From: Nitzschia sp. DOCU1
Lineage: Eukaryota > Bacillariophyta > Bacillariophyceae > Bacillariales > Bacillariaceae
Reading direction: 5' to 3'
Length of the DNA: 64,000 nucleotides
Assembly (NCBI GenBank): GCA_951394045.1
Contig: OX595994.1
Coordinates: 1,798,001-1,862,000, forward strand
In this document: one piece after another, positions 22,207 through 32,953 of the stretch
Layout of the letters: every line of letters begins with the position of its first letter
Numbering within the stretch: position 1 is the stretch's first letter
Position numbers and translations under genes: made by a program
Notes under the pieces: model-generated
Told to the model about the DNA's origin: nothing
What the model saw: only the letters and a program-made list of their open reading frames with translations
Database searches by the model: none

Positions 22207-22592
22207 GATACATGATTGATTCACGATGTTTGCTGTTTTTTTTGGGGGGGGGGGGGGGGGGGGTTCTTGTTGAAAACAATTCGTTCGGTGCTATTATTCA
22301 ATGCTATCGTTGTTGCTTCTTGTTGTTAATAGAGCAGCACCATTGCCTGTACGGAGTTCTTGGTTCGACAGTTAGTATGACGTATGACAGGAGCCCGTGC
22401 TCCTGGTACTAGTCGACTACCGGTGGCTATCCCAATTCTCCAGGGACGCGGAGATGGAATGCCAGGAATACTTCTGGAGAACGTCTTGTCAATGAGTGCA
22501 GCCCCCGACCCGCCCGTCCACGTTGAGAAGTGTTGGCTTCTTTATCGATAGCAACAAAAATTCGACTAGTAGTATTAGCAACATTGTTCCTC
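22207..22592. other. Intergenic between H3 variant and globin copy 3
   Basis: Convergent 3' flanks. The only marked structure is the 20-base G run listed separately. Confidence 0.4.
22244..22263 (+). repeat. Poly-G run of 20 bases
   Basis: An uninterrupted run of 20 G directly preceded by 8 T, about 40 bases after the stop of the H3 variant. Such a run can form G-quadruplexes and is also where sequencing and assembly length errors are common. Confidence 0.95.
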
Positions 22593-23632
22593 TCACTGCT
22601 TGGCTTCCTTCGCGCCAAATCGTTTCATGAACGTCGACGAAACGAAGCCTCTTAGAGCTGGTTTGCTGCTCCTCGCACTTTGTGACGTGAATTGACTCTT
22701 CTCTTCGTCCACCTCTGTGATGGACTCGCCCGATGACGACAATTCAGTGTAGGAAGAAACAGTCCTCTCACTTTCATCCACAACAACCGGACGGGGTTTC
22801 TGAACTGACGTCGGCGACGGACGAGCCGTGGAGGACGACCTTTCGCTTTTCTCAAGAACCTCCTCTTGAGAGCGTCGCTTCTCCTTCCGCGCTCGAAGTC
22901 TTTCCTGACGCTTCTGTCGAACAATTTCTTCTGCCTTCAAAACATTGTGTTCCTCGCGGATGTTCAGCAGCTCTTGGAATGCACCTTGCATCATGCTCAC
23001 ACTCATGAACGTGTAAATTGAGTTCCAGCTTTCGTGAAGGCGATCATTGAATTTGTCTCCAAGCTTGTTTTCAATCGTCTGAAGAAGCGCTTTCCCCATC
23101 AATGGATAATGTTTAGGCATCACACCATAACTGATGTGCCGAATACCAAGTTGTTGAAGCTGTGCTTCCACCAGTTCCAAGTCCGGCCCAAGCATATCGA
23201 TAGCCATATCTGAGGATCGAACAAGGTGGGTAAGAAACATGTTAGTAATCATGGAAGAAACAGTTTCGGCAATTTGAACAGAAGAAACGTACCAAGCATT
23301 CCAATGAACTGTTTGGCGAAGATGAGAAAGCCATGGTTTTTCTCGAGGTCTTCTGGCCGGGTAACTCCCTTCGCCCAGGGGAAAATCTGACTCCAGACAG
23401 TTGGGGCGATGACGAACATTCTAGAATTCAAGAGAGCATCAAAAACAGCAGTTTCGTGAGGGACACAGAACCCCGTTGAAAATCGTTGCAATCGTCGTTT
23501 AGAGCGAGCTTACCTTTGAAATAGTTCGACACCGATTTCTTTACGGTAGTCGGGGATCCCTTTGATCTTCGACCATGTGCTGTTTACGTCGCTTACGACC
23601 TCAAAATAGTTGTCTTTGACGAAGTGCTTCAT
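22593..23632 (-). CDS. Globin-domain protein with C-terminal extension, cluster copy 3
   Basis: Three exons: 23514..23632, 23293..23420 and 22593..23209 (introns of 93 and 83 bases), 287 aa. The first intron matches copies 1 and 2; the second, inside the E helix after QFIGML, is unique to this copy. Globin landmarks: MFVIAPTVW, MLGPDLE, QQLGIRHISYGV with proximal His107, MPKHYPLMGKALLQTI. The distal E7 position is Phe74. The tail is long and strongly charged (RKQERLRARKEKRRSQEE), then Ser/Thr-rich, and ends with SSTFMKRFGAKEAKQ, still resembling the RF ending of the other copies. It is the most diverged member of the cluster. Confidence 0.82.
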
Positions 23633-24110
23633 AGTTCTTGCTGAGTGCCTTGGAAACTCTATATGCTTATCAATTGTCCTGAAATCAAATTATGAGAAGG
23701 ACAGAGGTATTTCCAATCACAACAACTTTGATGCGGCTCAAAAGGATATGGTTGCTACGTCTCTACCAAGATCAAAATAGCGCATTGGTTTCATCAACGA
23801 ACACTGATGTGGCGGTTTGCAATTGTAACGACCACAATTGCCCGTCGTTGGTTTGTCAACCATTTGACGCAATTGTTTCCCGACGAAGCATATGCCCATT
23901 CTGGAAAGTTCTATCAAAGCCGGAAACTTCAAGGAAAAACTCAAACGAAATTCAATGATTCGAAAGAAATTTAATTAACAAATGACATAATCAGTCTTCT
24001 GATTGTTCCGATTTTAAAAGTAAAAATGAGAAAGATACACGGTGATGTGGCGGTGGATTGATGCGAATGCGAGAATTTTGGTCCCCATGGTATTCTTCTT
24101 CTTATGCCAC

Positions 24111-24657
24111 ATTTTCACGAACTACGAACAACCCTTGCACTGATGTCGCCTATCGACAATAGGCCATCTCGAATCCCCCTTTGGTTCGCAAAGAATTGGC
24201 AAGATACTACCGGTAAAAATAGAGGGGCCCTCTTGCTGACGCATAGCCAGAAGAGAGAGAAGCTTGGAAGAAAACATGTCGTCGCCGAGGCTGCAACTGC
24301 ATGATGGCGACTTACCAGGATGGACGCAAGGAAGCAATCGATCAGAGGACCCACGAACAACGCCGCAAAGACATCAATCATCATTTGACTGTCGATTGGA
24401 TTCATTCATCGTCCTTTTGGTGGTCCACAAGTTAGAACGAGCGAAGAGTTACGCGATTTTCACGAACTACGAATAAACCCTTGCAGCACTATGTCTTTAG
24501 TTCACAAAGAAATGGCAAGATAAAATGACAGGCCCTGCTCTTGCTGACGATTTATGGTGCTACCGTAGAACAGTGAGAGGCTTCTTGGCAGAAAGTATAC
24601 CGTAGTAGAGTATGTCGTCACCGAGGCTGCAACTGGCGGCGGCGACTTGTTACCAAC
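24111..24657 (+). repeat. Diverged direct duplication of about 205 bases
   Basis: Segments 24111-24319 and 24456-24657 share, in the same order, ATTTTCACGAACTACGAA, CCTTGCA, TTGGCAAGAT/ATGGCAAGAT, CTTGCTGACG and GTCGTCGCCGAGGCTGCAAC (second copy with one change). They are interrupted by indels. No coding potential links them. Confidence 0.65.
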
Positions 24658-24830
24658 AAGAAGGGATGATGATTGGATTTATGATGATCTTTTGTCTCTA
24701 CTACTGTTCTACTCTGGAGTCCTCACCTACTTCGCTAAAAAGCTATGCTACCCGCCAGGAGAGGTGCTGCTGCTGCTGCTGGGGAAGCAGCAGCACCACC
24801 ACCACCACGATGGCGCTGGAAGCATCATCC

Positions 24831-24900
24831 TAGCTTTTCCTCTACTACCGGTAGTTACTACTTACTAGCTTTTCCTCTACTACCGGTAGTTACTACTTAC
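24831..24900 (+). repeat. 35-base perfect tandem repeat, two units
   Basis: Units 24831-24865 and 24866-24900 are identical and start TAGCTTTTCCTCTACTACCG. Each contains the palindrome CTACCGGTAG. Confidence 0.9.
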
Positions 24901-25096
24901 TCATTCAATCTTTTCGTCTTCTCATCTGCTGCCACCAACACCACTTTGTTCACATGGCGGTATGATATCCCCGTTCCTCGTGGTCTTGTTCTACCAGCAT
25001 CTTATCACTGGGGGATGATGGCATGAATGAATCCCCTAGCTGTGACTCATAGGACCAACGGTCTGCAAGCCTCACCAGCAATAAGTAGATATAGAG

Positions 25097-25110
25097 AAAT
25101 GACGTCATTT
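25097..25110. promoter_or_regulatory. CRE/bZIP-type palindrome AAATGACGTCATTT
   Basis: A perfect 14-base palindrome centred on TGACGTCA, the site of CREB/ATF-type bZIP factors. TGACGT elements act in CO2/cAMP-responsive promoters of the diatom Phaeodactylum (known). It lies 437 bases upstream of the ATG at 25547. A role here is inference. Confidence 0.5.
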
Positions 25111-25546
25111 GATTGACAACTGATATGCCCCGCCATCAGCGCGTCATCGATCGATAGAGGTGGGTCCTTGGCGGCAGAAGCATTTCTCGGTAGTTAAGTT
25201 GCTGAGAGGAAACATGAGGGGAGTTTAAGCTCCAAAGCAACAACACGACCATGGAGGATAGTACGTTGTGAGTACCCAAGTTCCGTTTGCCCGTTTGTCG
25301 GCATGCATTTTCCACGACAGGGACGACAAGCCCCACAATTTGGTATCTTCCCGATGTTCCAGCCATGTGCAGTTCCCATCTTTCCTGGCCAAAAGCGAAC
25401 CCGAATCCATCTTGAGAACGCCGCGCGTCGTTGACACCACTCGTTTTGTGGGGTTCCTCGCTTGCTATCACAAACACAGGATTTTCATTTTCAACTTCTG
25501 TTCTCCGACAAGCACAAAAGCGACTTCTTTCTCATAACAACATACC

Positions 25547-26194
25547 ATGAGCTACTTTCTAACTCACACCGTCGCCAAGCGTACCATGTCTCTAGTCGCT
25601 CAGCAGGCTCCTCGAGCCTTGACGGCGGCTGCACCTGTTCGACCGATGATGATGATGACGCGACGCTTCTTTTCCGTAGAAGAACGCGTCCCAGACGAAG
25701 ATTATGTCGATGGTCATCTCATTAACGATCATCTCGAGTATTTGGATGATATGATTGATAAAACGTTGGAAATTGAAACTAACATGGAACGACTGAAAGA
25801 AACGTATTCGCTCAAGCGCAAAGCTTATAATGAATCGGCATCGCTGGAAGAAATGGAACAACTCTTTCTTCAAGCCGAAGAACAAAAGCGATTGATTTCG
25901 GCGCAAATTGCCAGTCTCAAGTCTAGTCTCCAGCTGGCGAGATCGGCGCCTACGGGGTTCGCCGTCGATGGTCCCGACGGAACTTCAGATGAACTGGAAC
26001 AATTGTATTCGGAAGAAGTCAATGAGCTTTTAGAGAAAACAACGGGAAAGCCGTTGCCTTTGGAAAAGGGTGCGAAATTTGCCGTGGATGCTCCGGATGG
26101 AACTTCGGATGAATTGGAAGGTCTGTATGTGGAGGAAGCCAAGGAGATTCTCAATGAGGCCACGCGTGAAGAATCCATGACCATGAAAAAGTAA
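25547..26194 (+). CDS. Small probable mitochondrial coiled-coil protein with two VD.PDGTSDELE repeats
   Basis: Single-exon gene of 215 aa; ATG at 25547, with a second in-frame ATG at 25586. The N-terminus is basic with hydroxyl and Ala residues and reaches RRFFS near residue 43, like a mitochondrial presequence with an R-2/R-3 cleavage motif. Residues 65-130 are helical and charged (coiled-coil-like). Two copies of a 20-residue motif, FAV D.PDGTSDELE.LY.EE, occur at 138-157 and 178-197, exactly 40 residues apart. I do not recognise a named family. The acidic repeat could be a binding site in the matrix or a partner-interaction module; function unknown. Confidence 0.7.
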   Translation: MSYFLTHTVAKRTMSLVAQQAPRALTAAAPVRPMMMMTRRFFSVEERVPDEDYVDGHLINDHLEYLDDMIDKTLEIETNMERLKETYSLKRKAYNESASLEEMEQLFLQAEEQKRLISAQIASLKSSLQLARSAPTGFAVDGPDGTSDELEQLYSEEVNELLEKTTGKPLPLEKGAKFAVDAPDGTSDELEGLYVEEAKEILNEATREESMTMKK

Positions 26195-26936
26195 AATGGA
26201 GGAGTACTAGCGGGGCGAGAGAACATTACAAATGACCCCCACCATTATGGACAGAAAATATAATTGTGTGGTGGTCGGATTATTATGGGTAGTAATACGA
26301 TGATTACTATTACGGAGGACCAGCAGAAACGAGGAATCAACAGCAAAACGATTCACAATTACTATTTACTTTGAACTTCTTATATCATTACTACATTTTT
26401 ACGACAGTGCTACTTTTTTCTACGTCAAGCAATCTTAATAGGACTACTAGTATGAAGAAGCGTGGCTCGTCGTCGTTCCGGCAAGCGAGCGTCCATTCCC
26501 ATTCTTGCTCGTTTCGAAAGAAGTAGTAGTTCATGCATACTACTACTTGGTAGTAGGATTCTTGGTTATTGGACCAGCCGTCGTATTCGTCAGTAGCACT
26601 ACGAGCTACCTAGCTACTCCACTTTGTAGAATAGTCGGTTGGCCACTTTTCGACTCTGCGTTCATCCTACCGGGTAGCGGGCGTACTGTAGTAGGCAGCG
26701 AAGCGTGTATAGGTGCCGTTGTACGTACGTAAGAAGGTACCTACGTATCATGCTTCCAAACGCGAAGCCGATCTTGCGTTTCTCTCGCGATATCTTTTCG
26801 ATGATGATCACACATCAACAAACATGGCACCATTCTCATCCTTTTGACCATCTGCTGCCACTGGTCGTTCCATGCTCAATCTTTTCTCCGTCGTTCATTC
26901 TTTCATTTTTCTTTCCAGCAGCAGAGAAGAACTAGG
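26195..26936. other. Intergenic, no gene seen
   Basis: 3' flank of the repeat protein and promoter of the FAD monooxygenase. Contains ACTACTAGTA words and no supported gene. Confidence 0.4.
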
Positions 26937-28872
26937 ATGAAACGTTTCATTGGTGGTCACTCTGGCTGGGTCAGTTTGTTCTTTCTGATCGCTTCTGCGT
27001 TCTTTAGCAGTTCGGCATTTCTACTACGGGCACCACGACCGTCCCACCCGGCGCTTTACCGCCATCATTGGACATCAACACCACTACCGTTTCGAACTCA
27101 AATGACGTCTGGCAGCAGCAGTAATGACGGTTCCATCGAGAACAACAATAATGCCACCGCTGCTGCCACGACGACGATGACGACTGCCGATATCTTAATC
27201 TGCGGTGGTGGCCCGGCGGGATTGTTGGCGGCCATTATGATGTCACAAAAGTTTCCAGAGGTAAAACCACACAACAAACATTATACGTGCACAACTGGCA
27301 TGGTCATTGTCTCACAACATGTTTTGTACTCGTACGATAGTCTCATATTCAAGTCCATGATCGACTCCCCATGCCACCATCCCCCACGGACGAACGTGTA
27401 TGGGCCGACACATCCAAACACTATTTGATTGGTCTGGGAGGGCGAGGGATTACCTCCTTGGAACAATATGGAGTTTGGAGCAGTGCCGTCCAACCCTTTT
27501 GTCTCAGTGTTCCTGGACGCAAGGATTGGACTCCCGAGACTCCCGACGGTGTGGAAACGATTCGAACCGAGCGCAAGTACACGACCCAAGTGTTGGCACG
27601 CGACAAGTTGGTGAGTATTTTACATCAATACATTGTGGAGAATTATACTCCCAAACAAATCCAGTTGGTATATCAAAGTATGGTACGTCCAGTCGACTTT
27701 GAGTATTCCGATAATGACGGCCCCAAAGTGTTGGTAGAAACTGCGCCTGCCAATGATGATTCATCGAAGACGAAATGGACACCGCTGATTGCCAATTGGG
27801 TGATTGCATGTGATGGATCGGCACGAACATTTGCCAATGTCATGGAAGAGTTGGATCGTGGAGTGACAGAGAATCCCTTTCGAGTGGTACGCTACGACGA
27901 CGACAATGTTCGAGTTTACAAGACGCTTCCCTTTCGACTTCCCGAACGCGAATGGACGATTTCCACGGATACGTCGAATGTAGGAGAAGGCATTTACTGG
28001 AACTTTGCTGTTCGATCCCCCAAAGGCCGCGTCATTTTTGATGCCTTGCCCGCCAATGCCAACGGAGATTACGTAGGCGTCCTGTTAATGCGCGGCGACG
28101 ATGAAATGGCTAGACCTAATGTGGATCCAGGTGTATTTCGAATCTTTCTACAAGAACAAATACCTCAATTTATGGGCTTGTTGCCAGAGGATGCCATTGC
28201 CGCAGCGGCAGCTCAGCCATCGTCGGAGCTACCCAAATTTCGCTACATTACGCCAAGAATGCATCAAGGAGCGCGCACGATATTACTCGGAGATACGGCG
28301 CATACCGTCAAGCCGTTTTTTGGAATGGGGGCAAATAGTGCTTTGGAAGATGTCAAGGTAGGTGGTGGCTGGTTAGGATGGTTTTGGGTCTCGGAGGGTA
28401 CCTAAGTTTGTCTGACATTTTGTCTTCAACCTTATGGCGACGATCGTTGCTGAGAAAGATCTTTGGAGAGTGCATTGATGCATCACCCAACAATTTGACA
28501 CAAGCCATTTGGAACTTCTCCGCCATTCGAACTCCGGATGTGGGAACCTTGGTGCAAACGTCACGCGATCTAGATCGACCGGGAATGTTGGGCGTCTTGT
28601 ACTTTTTGATTCCGGTCATTTTGGATGGCATCTTTCAAAAGGTAGCCCCACAAATTTTCCAACCCAATATCATTTCTCTGATTCAAAATGAAGATTACAC
28701 CTTTCAACGAGCTGTCGAGAGGAAACAGCAGGATCGGGTCGGTCAACTCCTGATTGTGGGCGGGGTACTATCTTCTCTTGCCACTGCGTTGGCACGTCTT
28801 GTTGGGTTTCTTCAGGGCGAACTATTGGCATTGACGACAGGCGTCGTCACTGGCACGAGTAGTACCTTATGA
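26937..28872 (+). CDS. FAD-dependent monooxygenase (kynurenine 3-monooxygenase-like), probably plastid-targeted
   Basis: Exons 26937..27260, 27341..28357 and 28459..28872 give 584 aa with both introns in phase 0. The leader has a hydrophobic segment (WVSLFFLIASAFFSSSAFLL) with SSAF|LL, resembling the diatom plastid ASAFAP motif. The FAD-binding GGGPAGLLAA motif starts near residue 85, a second monooxygenase signature is VIACDGSARTFAN, and the late FAD motif is LLGDTAHTVKPFFGMGANSALED. The block DASPNNLTQAIWNF follows the last intron. Two hydrophobic helices near the C-terminus (GMLGVLYFLIPVILDGIF and GQLLIVGGVLSSLATAL) suggest membrane attachment as in KMO. It uses NAD(P)H and O2 to hydroxylate an organic substrate; the substrate is not determined. 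The acceptor of intron 1 was chosen at 27340 because it alone restores frame to VHDRLPMPPSP. Confidence 0.8.
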
Positions 28873-29603
28873 CAAGGCAACCTCGGATTTCTCGCCCCCT
28901 AGCAGCGAAAGTGCGGAGTCTAAGCATTGGCAGCAGATTTCTCGTTTTGTGAGACCAGTTGCACACCACGTTGAAGTCGACTCTGTTTGTGGGGTGTGGC
29001 AAACCCCACCCAAAACAACGGTCTCTAGCTAGAGTAGCGTGATACCTAGAGCACTTCCCCCGGAGTACCTTCTCTACTACTAGATAATAAATCGTTTCTA
29101 ATCAAGGTACTAGTCGCAAGTGAAGCAAGCCGCCATGCAAATGCGCATTGAGTGGTGGATTTTCTCATTCCACTATCCAAAGGTGCCATAGATTATGTGG
29201 TTGACAAAAATGTCCTACGAAAATCGGGGAAGTTTATTAACTCGAAGCAACGTTGTCATTGGAAGGGCTATTCGTGAAGAAAAATGTCCTTATTCCGTGG
29301 GTTCGGATTAACTTCACTACGTCGTTAAATGTTCTCATTCCGAAAAAATGGGATTTCAACAATCGAACGGTCGTTGATGAGCCTCGCATTGCATTACCGC
29401 GCTACTCATCATGTCCGAGGCCAATGCGAACTCTGACTTTCGTACAAATGAAGTACAAAATCCTACAGTACGACTTTGAAACCATCATTAGCGATCGTTC
29501 GATTTGCTTCTCGCTCACAATTTCTTCTCCCACAACTTTTGTTCATCGACTAGCTGCTAGCGAGACCACCCATTCCATCCAAACAATAACAATCTGATTC
29601 ACA
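28873..29603. other. Intergenic, no gene seen
   Basis: About 730 bases. A short hairpin (GTGGGGT / ACCCCAC) lies near 28,990-29,010; CTACTACTAG words occur near 29,080. No gene is supported. Confidence 0.4.
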
Positions 29604-30154
29604 ATGGTCGCCGAACTTACTTTTTCTACAGTTTCAAAGATCATCGATAGCTGGGAGACCCTCCGACGAATCCCCAACTATGAAGAAGTTCTTGGTGTTA
29701 AAATCTTCCGAAGGTAAGCAGCATGCGACGTTTCTTGCACAACAGGTACCACCACTGAGCTGCACTAATAACAAACACTTTTCTTCAATAAAGATTGTTT
29801 GAGGCATCGCCTTCAGCCCGCCAAGTATTCATTTTTGGCAAGGAAGAAATCACTGAAGAGTTTTACAAGAGCAAACGACTTCGAGCCCATGCAGTATTCT
29901 TCGTCAAGATGATTGACCGCTCATTGGCTCTCTTAGGCCCGGATGTGGAACTACTTACTGATATCCTTTTGGAGCTGGGAGCAAAGCACCGCAACTTTGG
30001 AGTCTCAAAATCACACTATCCACCCATGGGACAAGCATTGCTAGGAACTGTGGAAGAGTTGTTGGGCGAGAAATACACGGACGACATCAAGGATGCATGG
30101 GTCGAAGTTTACCAAGCCATGTCCTACGATATGATCCGAGCGCTCAACCGATAA
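29604..30154 (+). CDS. Compact globin with distal and proximal His
   Basis: Exons 29604..29713 and 29794..30154 (intron 80 bases; phase 2, splitting an Arg, at the same place in the fold as the clustered globins) give 156 aa, the usual single-domain length. Distal His69 (RLRAHAVFF) and proximal His102 (ELGAKHRNFGV) are both present, 33 residues apart, with Phe near CD1 (VFIF) and the G-helix SHYPPMGQALLGTV. The C-terminus ends right after the H helix (AWVEVYQAMSYDMIRALNR), with no tail. It should bind haem and O2 or be hexacoordinate. It is on the opposite strand and 6 kb from the three-gene cluster; the shared intron supports common descent. Confidence 0.9.
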
Positions 30155-30365
30155 TATCTCTTGCGTATATCTTTGTTTGGATTATATGTCGCCTGTGATC
30201 ACTGTAACCATGCTACTACTAGGTCAATCGTATCTTCCATTCCAGCCGTGAGCGCTCTTCGAACCGGCTAGTTGAAGTAGCAATGGGAGAGAAAGTCTTT
30301 GCAAGTGACGCTATTTCAGACGAGTGCCATCTTACAACTAGTAGGAAACATCAAGTTTTGCTCGT

Positions 30366-32330
30366 TTACGTGGCCTTTTCTTTTTCTTGCTGTTTGGCCT
30401 TCTCCATTTCCGTTTGAGCTACAAAGAGTGTGCTCAATTTGCTTGCGGCGGCAATCCAGCCAAAGAGGACCGAGTAGAATATCATGCCCACTACTGGTGC
30501 TGCACTGATGATATTGCCAAACAAAAAGACAAGGCCTTGTTGGATTAACGATCCTCCACTCTTTCCGATGCGAGAGCCCAACACATCGATTGCGGCTTTG
30601 CCCTTGACCTTGGACTCCTGGTCCAATGGAATGTACGCCATTTGCGTGGTTGGATCAAACAAAGCATACTTTGCCGTTTTGCTGAGAAGACTTTGAATCG
30701 TTCCAAACAATACCGCTGTCGACAATCGAGCAGGACTGTCCAGCCCAATGAGAATGCAGCCAAAAAATGGTGCAGAAAGAGCGGCCATGGTTACAGGCGT
30801 TGCCATGGCACCCACTCGCCAGCCAAGCAATCGAATAACGTGGACGCCAAAGAAAATGACAATGCAGGTACTCATTCCGACGGCGGAAGAAAAGTTGCCC
30901 ATGAATCGTTGATAGTCGAGAGGGTTTGGGTATTGTTTCTTGACCAAAGATTTCCACATAATCTCGGTAAAGTTGATGCTCAGTCCATATCCTAGCACCA
31001 ATGCAGCAATCAACCGTAGATACTGTGAGGATGCCAGAAACTTGGCCGATTCGCCCATACTCATTGAAGGCTTCTTTTTCTTCTGGGGCTTTGGTGCTAC
31101 CTCGGCGACTTCCCCTTCCGTCGTTGCTGGTGCTGGTGCTGGTGCTGCTGCCTCTTCTTCTTCGGGCGCCCGTTCCGTTGTTTCCACATAGCGGGTAGCT
31201 GCACGATAAAAGTAACAAATCATTGCTCCAGCAAATGTCACGGCTGCTGTCAGTCGGTGCATGCTCGAGCCAAAGTTAGTTGCCTTGCTCGCATAATGAA
31301 CGACAAACTGACCCGCAACGACGGGTGCTAGTCCGCTCATTTGTGCAAAGAGCGGATAGAATCGTTTCGCTTGATCGACCGATACCACGTCATTGGCAAA
31401 CTGCCAAAACAAGAGACCGACGCTCACGCTGGAGTAAATCTCGGCCATGATATAAAACAAGGCAGACGTCCAGTTGGCCACAATTTTGGCCAAGACGGCC
31501 ATTCCACCACTGACCGTGTTGCCTGGTAAAAAGGCTTCCACAGCGGCCAATGAAGGATGAAGAAACGCCGCATTTGGGTATAGGAATATATCAAATAAAG
31601 CAAAAAAGGCAAAGAAAGGAATGCAGGTCGCGTAGAAAAGCGTCTTTTTGCTCAATGCATTGGCCATTTTGGAGTAGAGCGCAATAAAGGCCGTCGCAGC
31701 TGGCAGTACTCCATAAATCTGATCAAGACGGAAAAAAGAAGAGAATGAAATTTATGGGAGCGCAATGAGAGAACCGTTTTCCCCTTGTTTTGTTGTAATG
31801 TCACGACGACGACCTACCTTTAGAAAGGCAATAGCTTCGGCACCACACTGAGTCACAACCAAGGTATCCTTTGTATCTCTTGTCAGCGTCAATGCCAAAA
31901 TAATAAAGAACTTGATAGCACCAATCAACAAAAACTTTGTCACTTCATGCTGTCCATGAATAGGAAATACGGTTCGTCGGATCTTGGTCCAACGGCCGGG
32001 TTCGTCGGGCCGTACCGCCCCTCCTGGCGACTGGGGATTAAAAGGGCTGGGCATACTGGTACTCGTAGACCCTGCTCGTGGTGGCGTCGAGGCAACCATT
32101 TGTACCAGGGCTGTTGATTTAGAAGAAGATTGTGGGTTTGGAAAGTACGATTTCTCTTCGCGATATCGATACCGACGATTGTTGGGGGTCGATGTTGCTG
32201 CGTAGGTAGTGGGTGCGAAGCAGGTAGCGGATGACGAGCAGCAGACCAAGTGAACTATTATTGACCAAAGACAGAACACAAAAGATCGTTTCCGTGCTTC
32301 CTGGTTGCCAGAGTTGTTGCGATTCATCAC
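30366..32330 (-). CDS. Plastid-type ATP/ADP (nucleotide) transporter, NTT/TLC family
   Basis: Exon 1 31818..32330 and exon 2 30366..31718 (99-base intron) give 621 aa. The leader has a hydrophobic stretch and then SSATC|FAPTT, a close match to the diatom plastid ASAFAP motif. The mature part begins with the family block FPIHGQHEVTKFLLIGAIKFF..LALTLTRDTKDTLVV, followed by CGAEAIAFLK, IYGVLPAA and about 11-12 hydrophobic helices. A long cytosolic-type linker with EEEEAAAPAPAPA and PKKKKP sits in the middle, and DPTTQMAYIPLDQESKVKGKAAIDVLGSRIGKSGGS is the strongly conserved NTT segment. These proteins exchange ATP for ADP+Pi, or carry nucleotides, across the inner plastid envelope. The number of NTT isoforms in diatoms is high, so the exact substrate is open. 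An upstream ATG is not excluded. Confidence 0.92.
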
Positions 32331-32953
32331 CTCAACAAACTCAAAGATTCGTAGAATTCCGATTTCGTGACGGGGAAGAATCTGCTGATGGTTGACTGGT
32401 GGAAAGGTTTGCTGCCGATCAATGGAAGGAAGACTTCAGCCAGACAGTTCACTCTGCAACTACAGTCGATATTCAGATTGACAGATTGTCGGTAGATTCG
32501 GCAAGGTAATCTATTTCCAATACACTGTTCTATTGACGGCAATCGCTGTAGAAGAATTTTGTGGCGGTTGTCGTAATATCGGATGGAGAATTTGTTTTGA
32601 TGGCCTATCCCATCCATCCATCAAAATCAAATCCTTCCCCGTGTTTTGGTTCATTCGGCCGTTCGGTTTTAGCCAATCAAATCAAAGAAGGGGCGAAAGT
32701 GCGTCAGTCAAATCTGATTCCAAGCTCAGAACCTGAAATCTATGTAATCGGCCTAGTCGAATGCCTTCGTCCATTCCTCTCCTTTAGCTACTGCAAAAGT
32801 ATTCCTTACTATGAATAGCCACATGGGTATGGCCCGAGTACGACTACATCCATGCATGGTCCTTGGCTGACTGGGCTTTAAGTATGTACGTTGTAAAAGT
32901 TGAAATCACAGATCTCTATAGTAGATTCAAAAGCCATTGTCGTGCGTCACCAT
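32331..32953. other. Intergenic, no gene seen
   Basis: NTT promoter side and 3' flank of NAXD. No motif-bearing frame is present. Confidence 0.4.

Larger units (their letters stand above)
23633..25546. other. Repeat-bearing intergenic DNA
   Basis: About 1.9 kb without a supported gene. It holds a diverged direct duplication (24111-24319 and 24456-24657), a 35-base tandem repeat and a bZIP-type palindrome, each listed separately. Confidence 0.5.
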
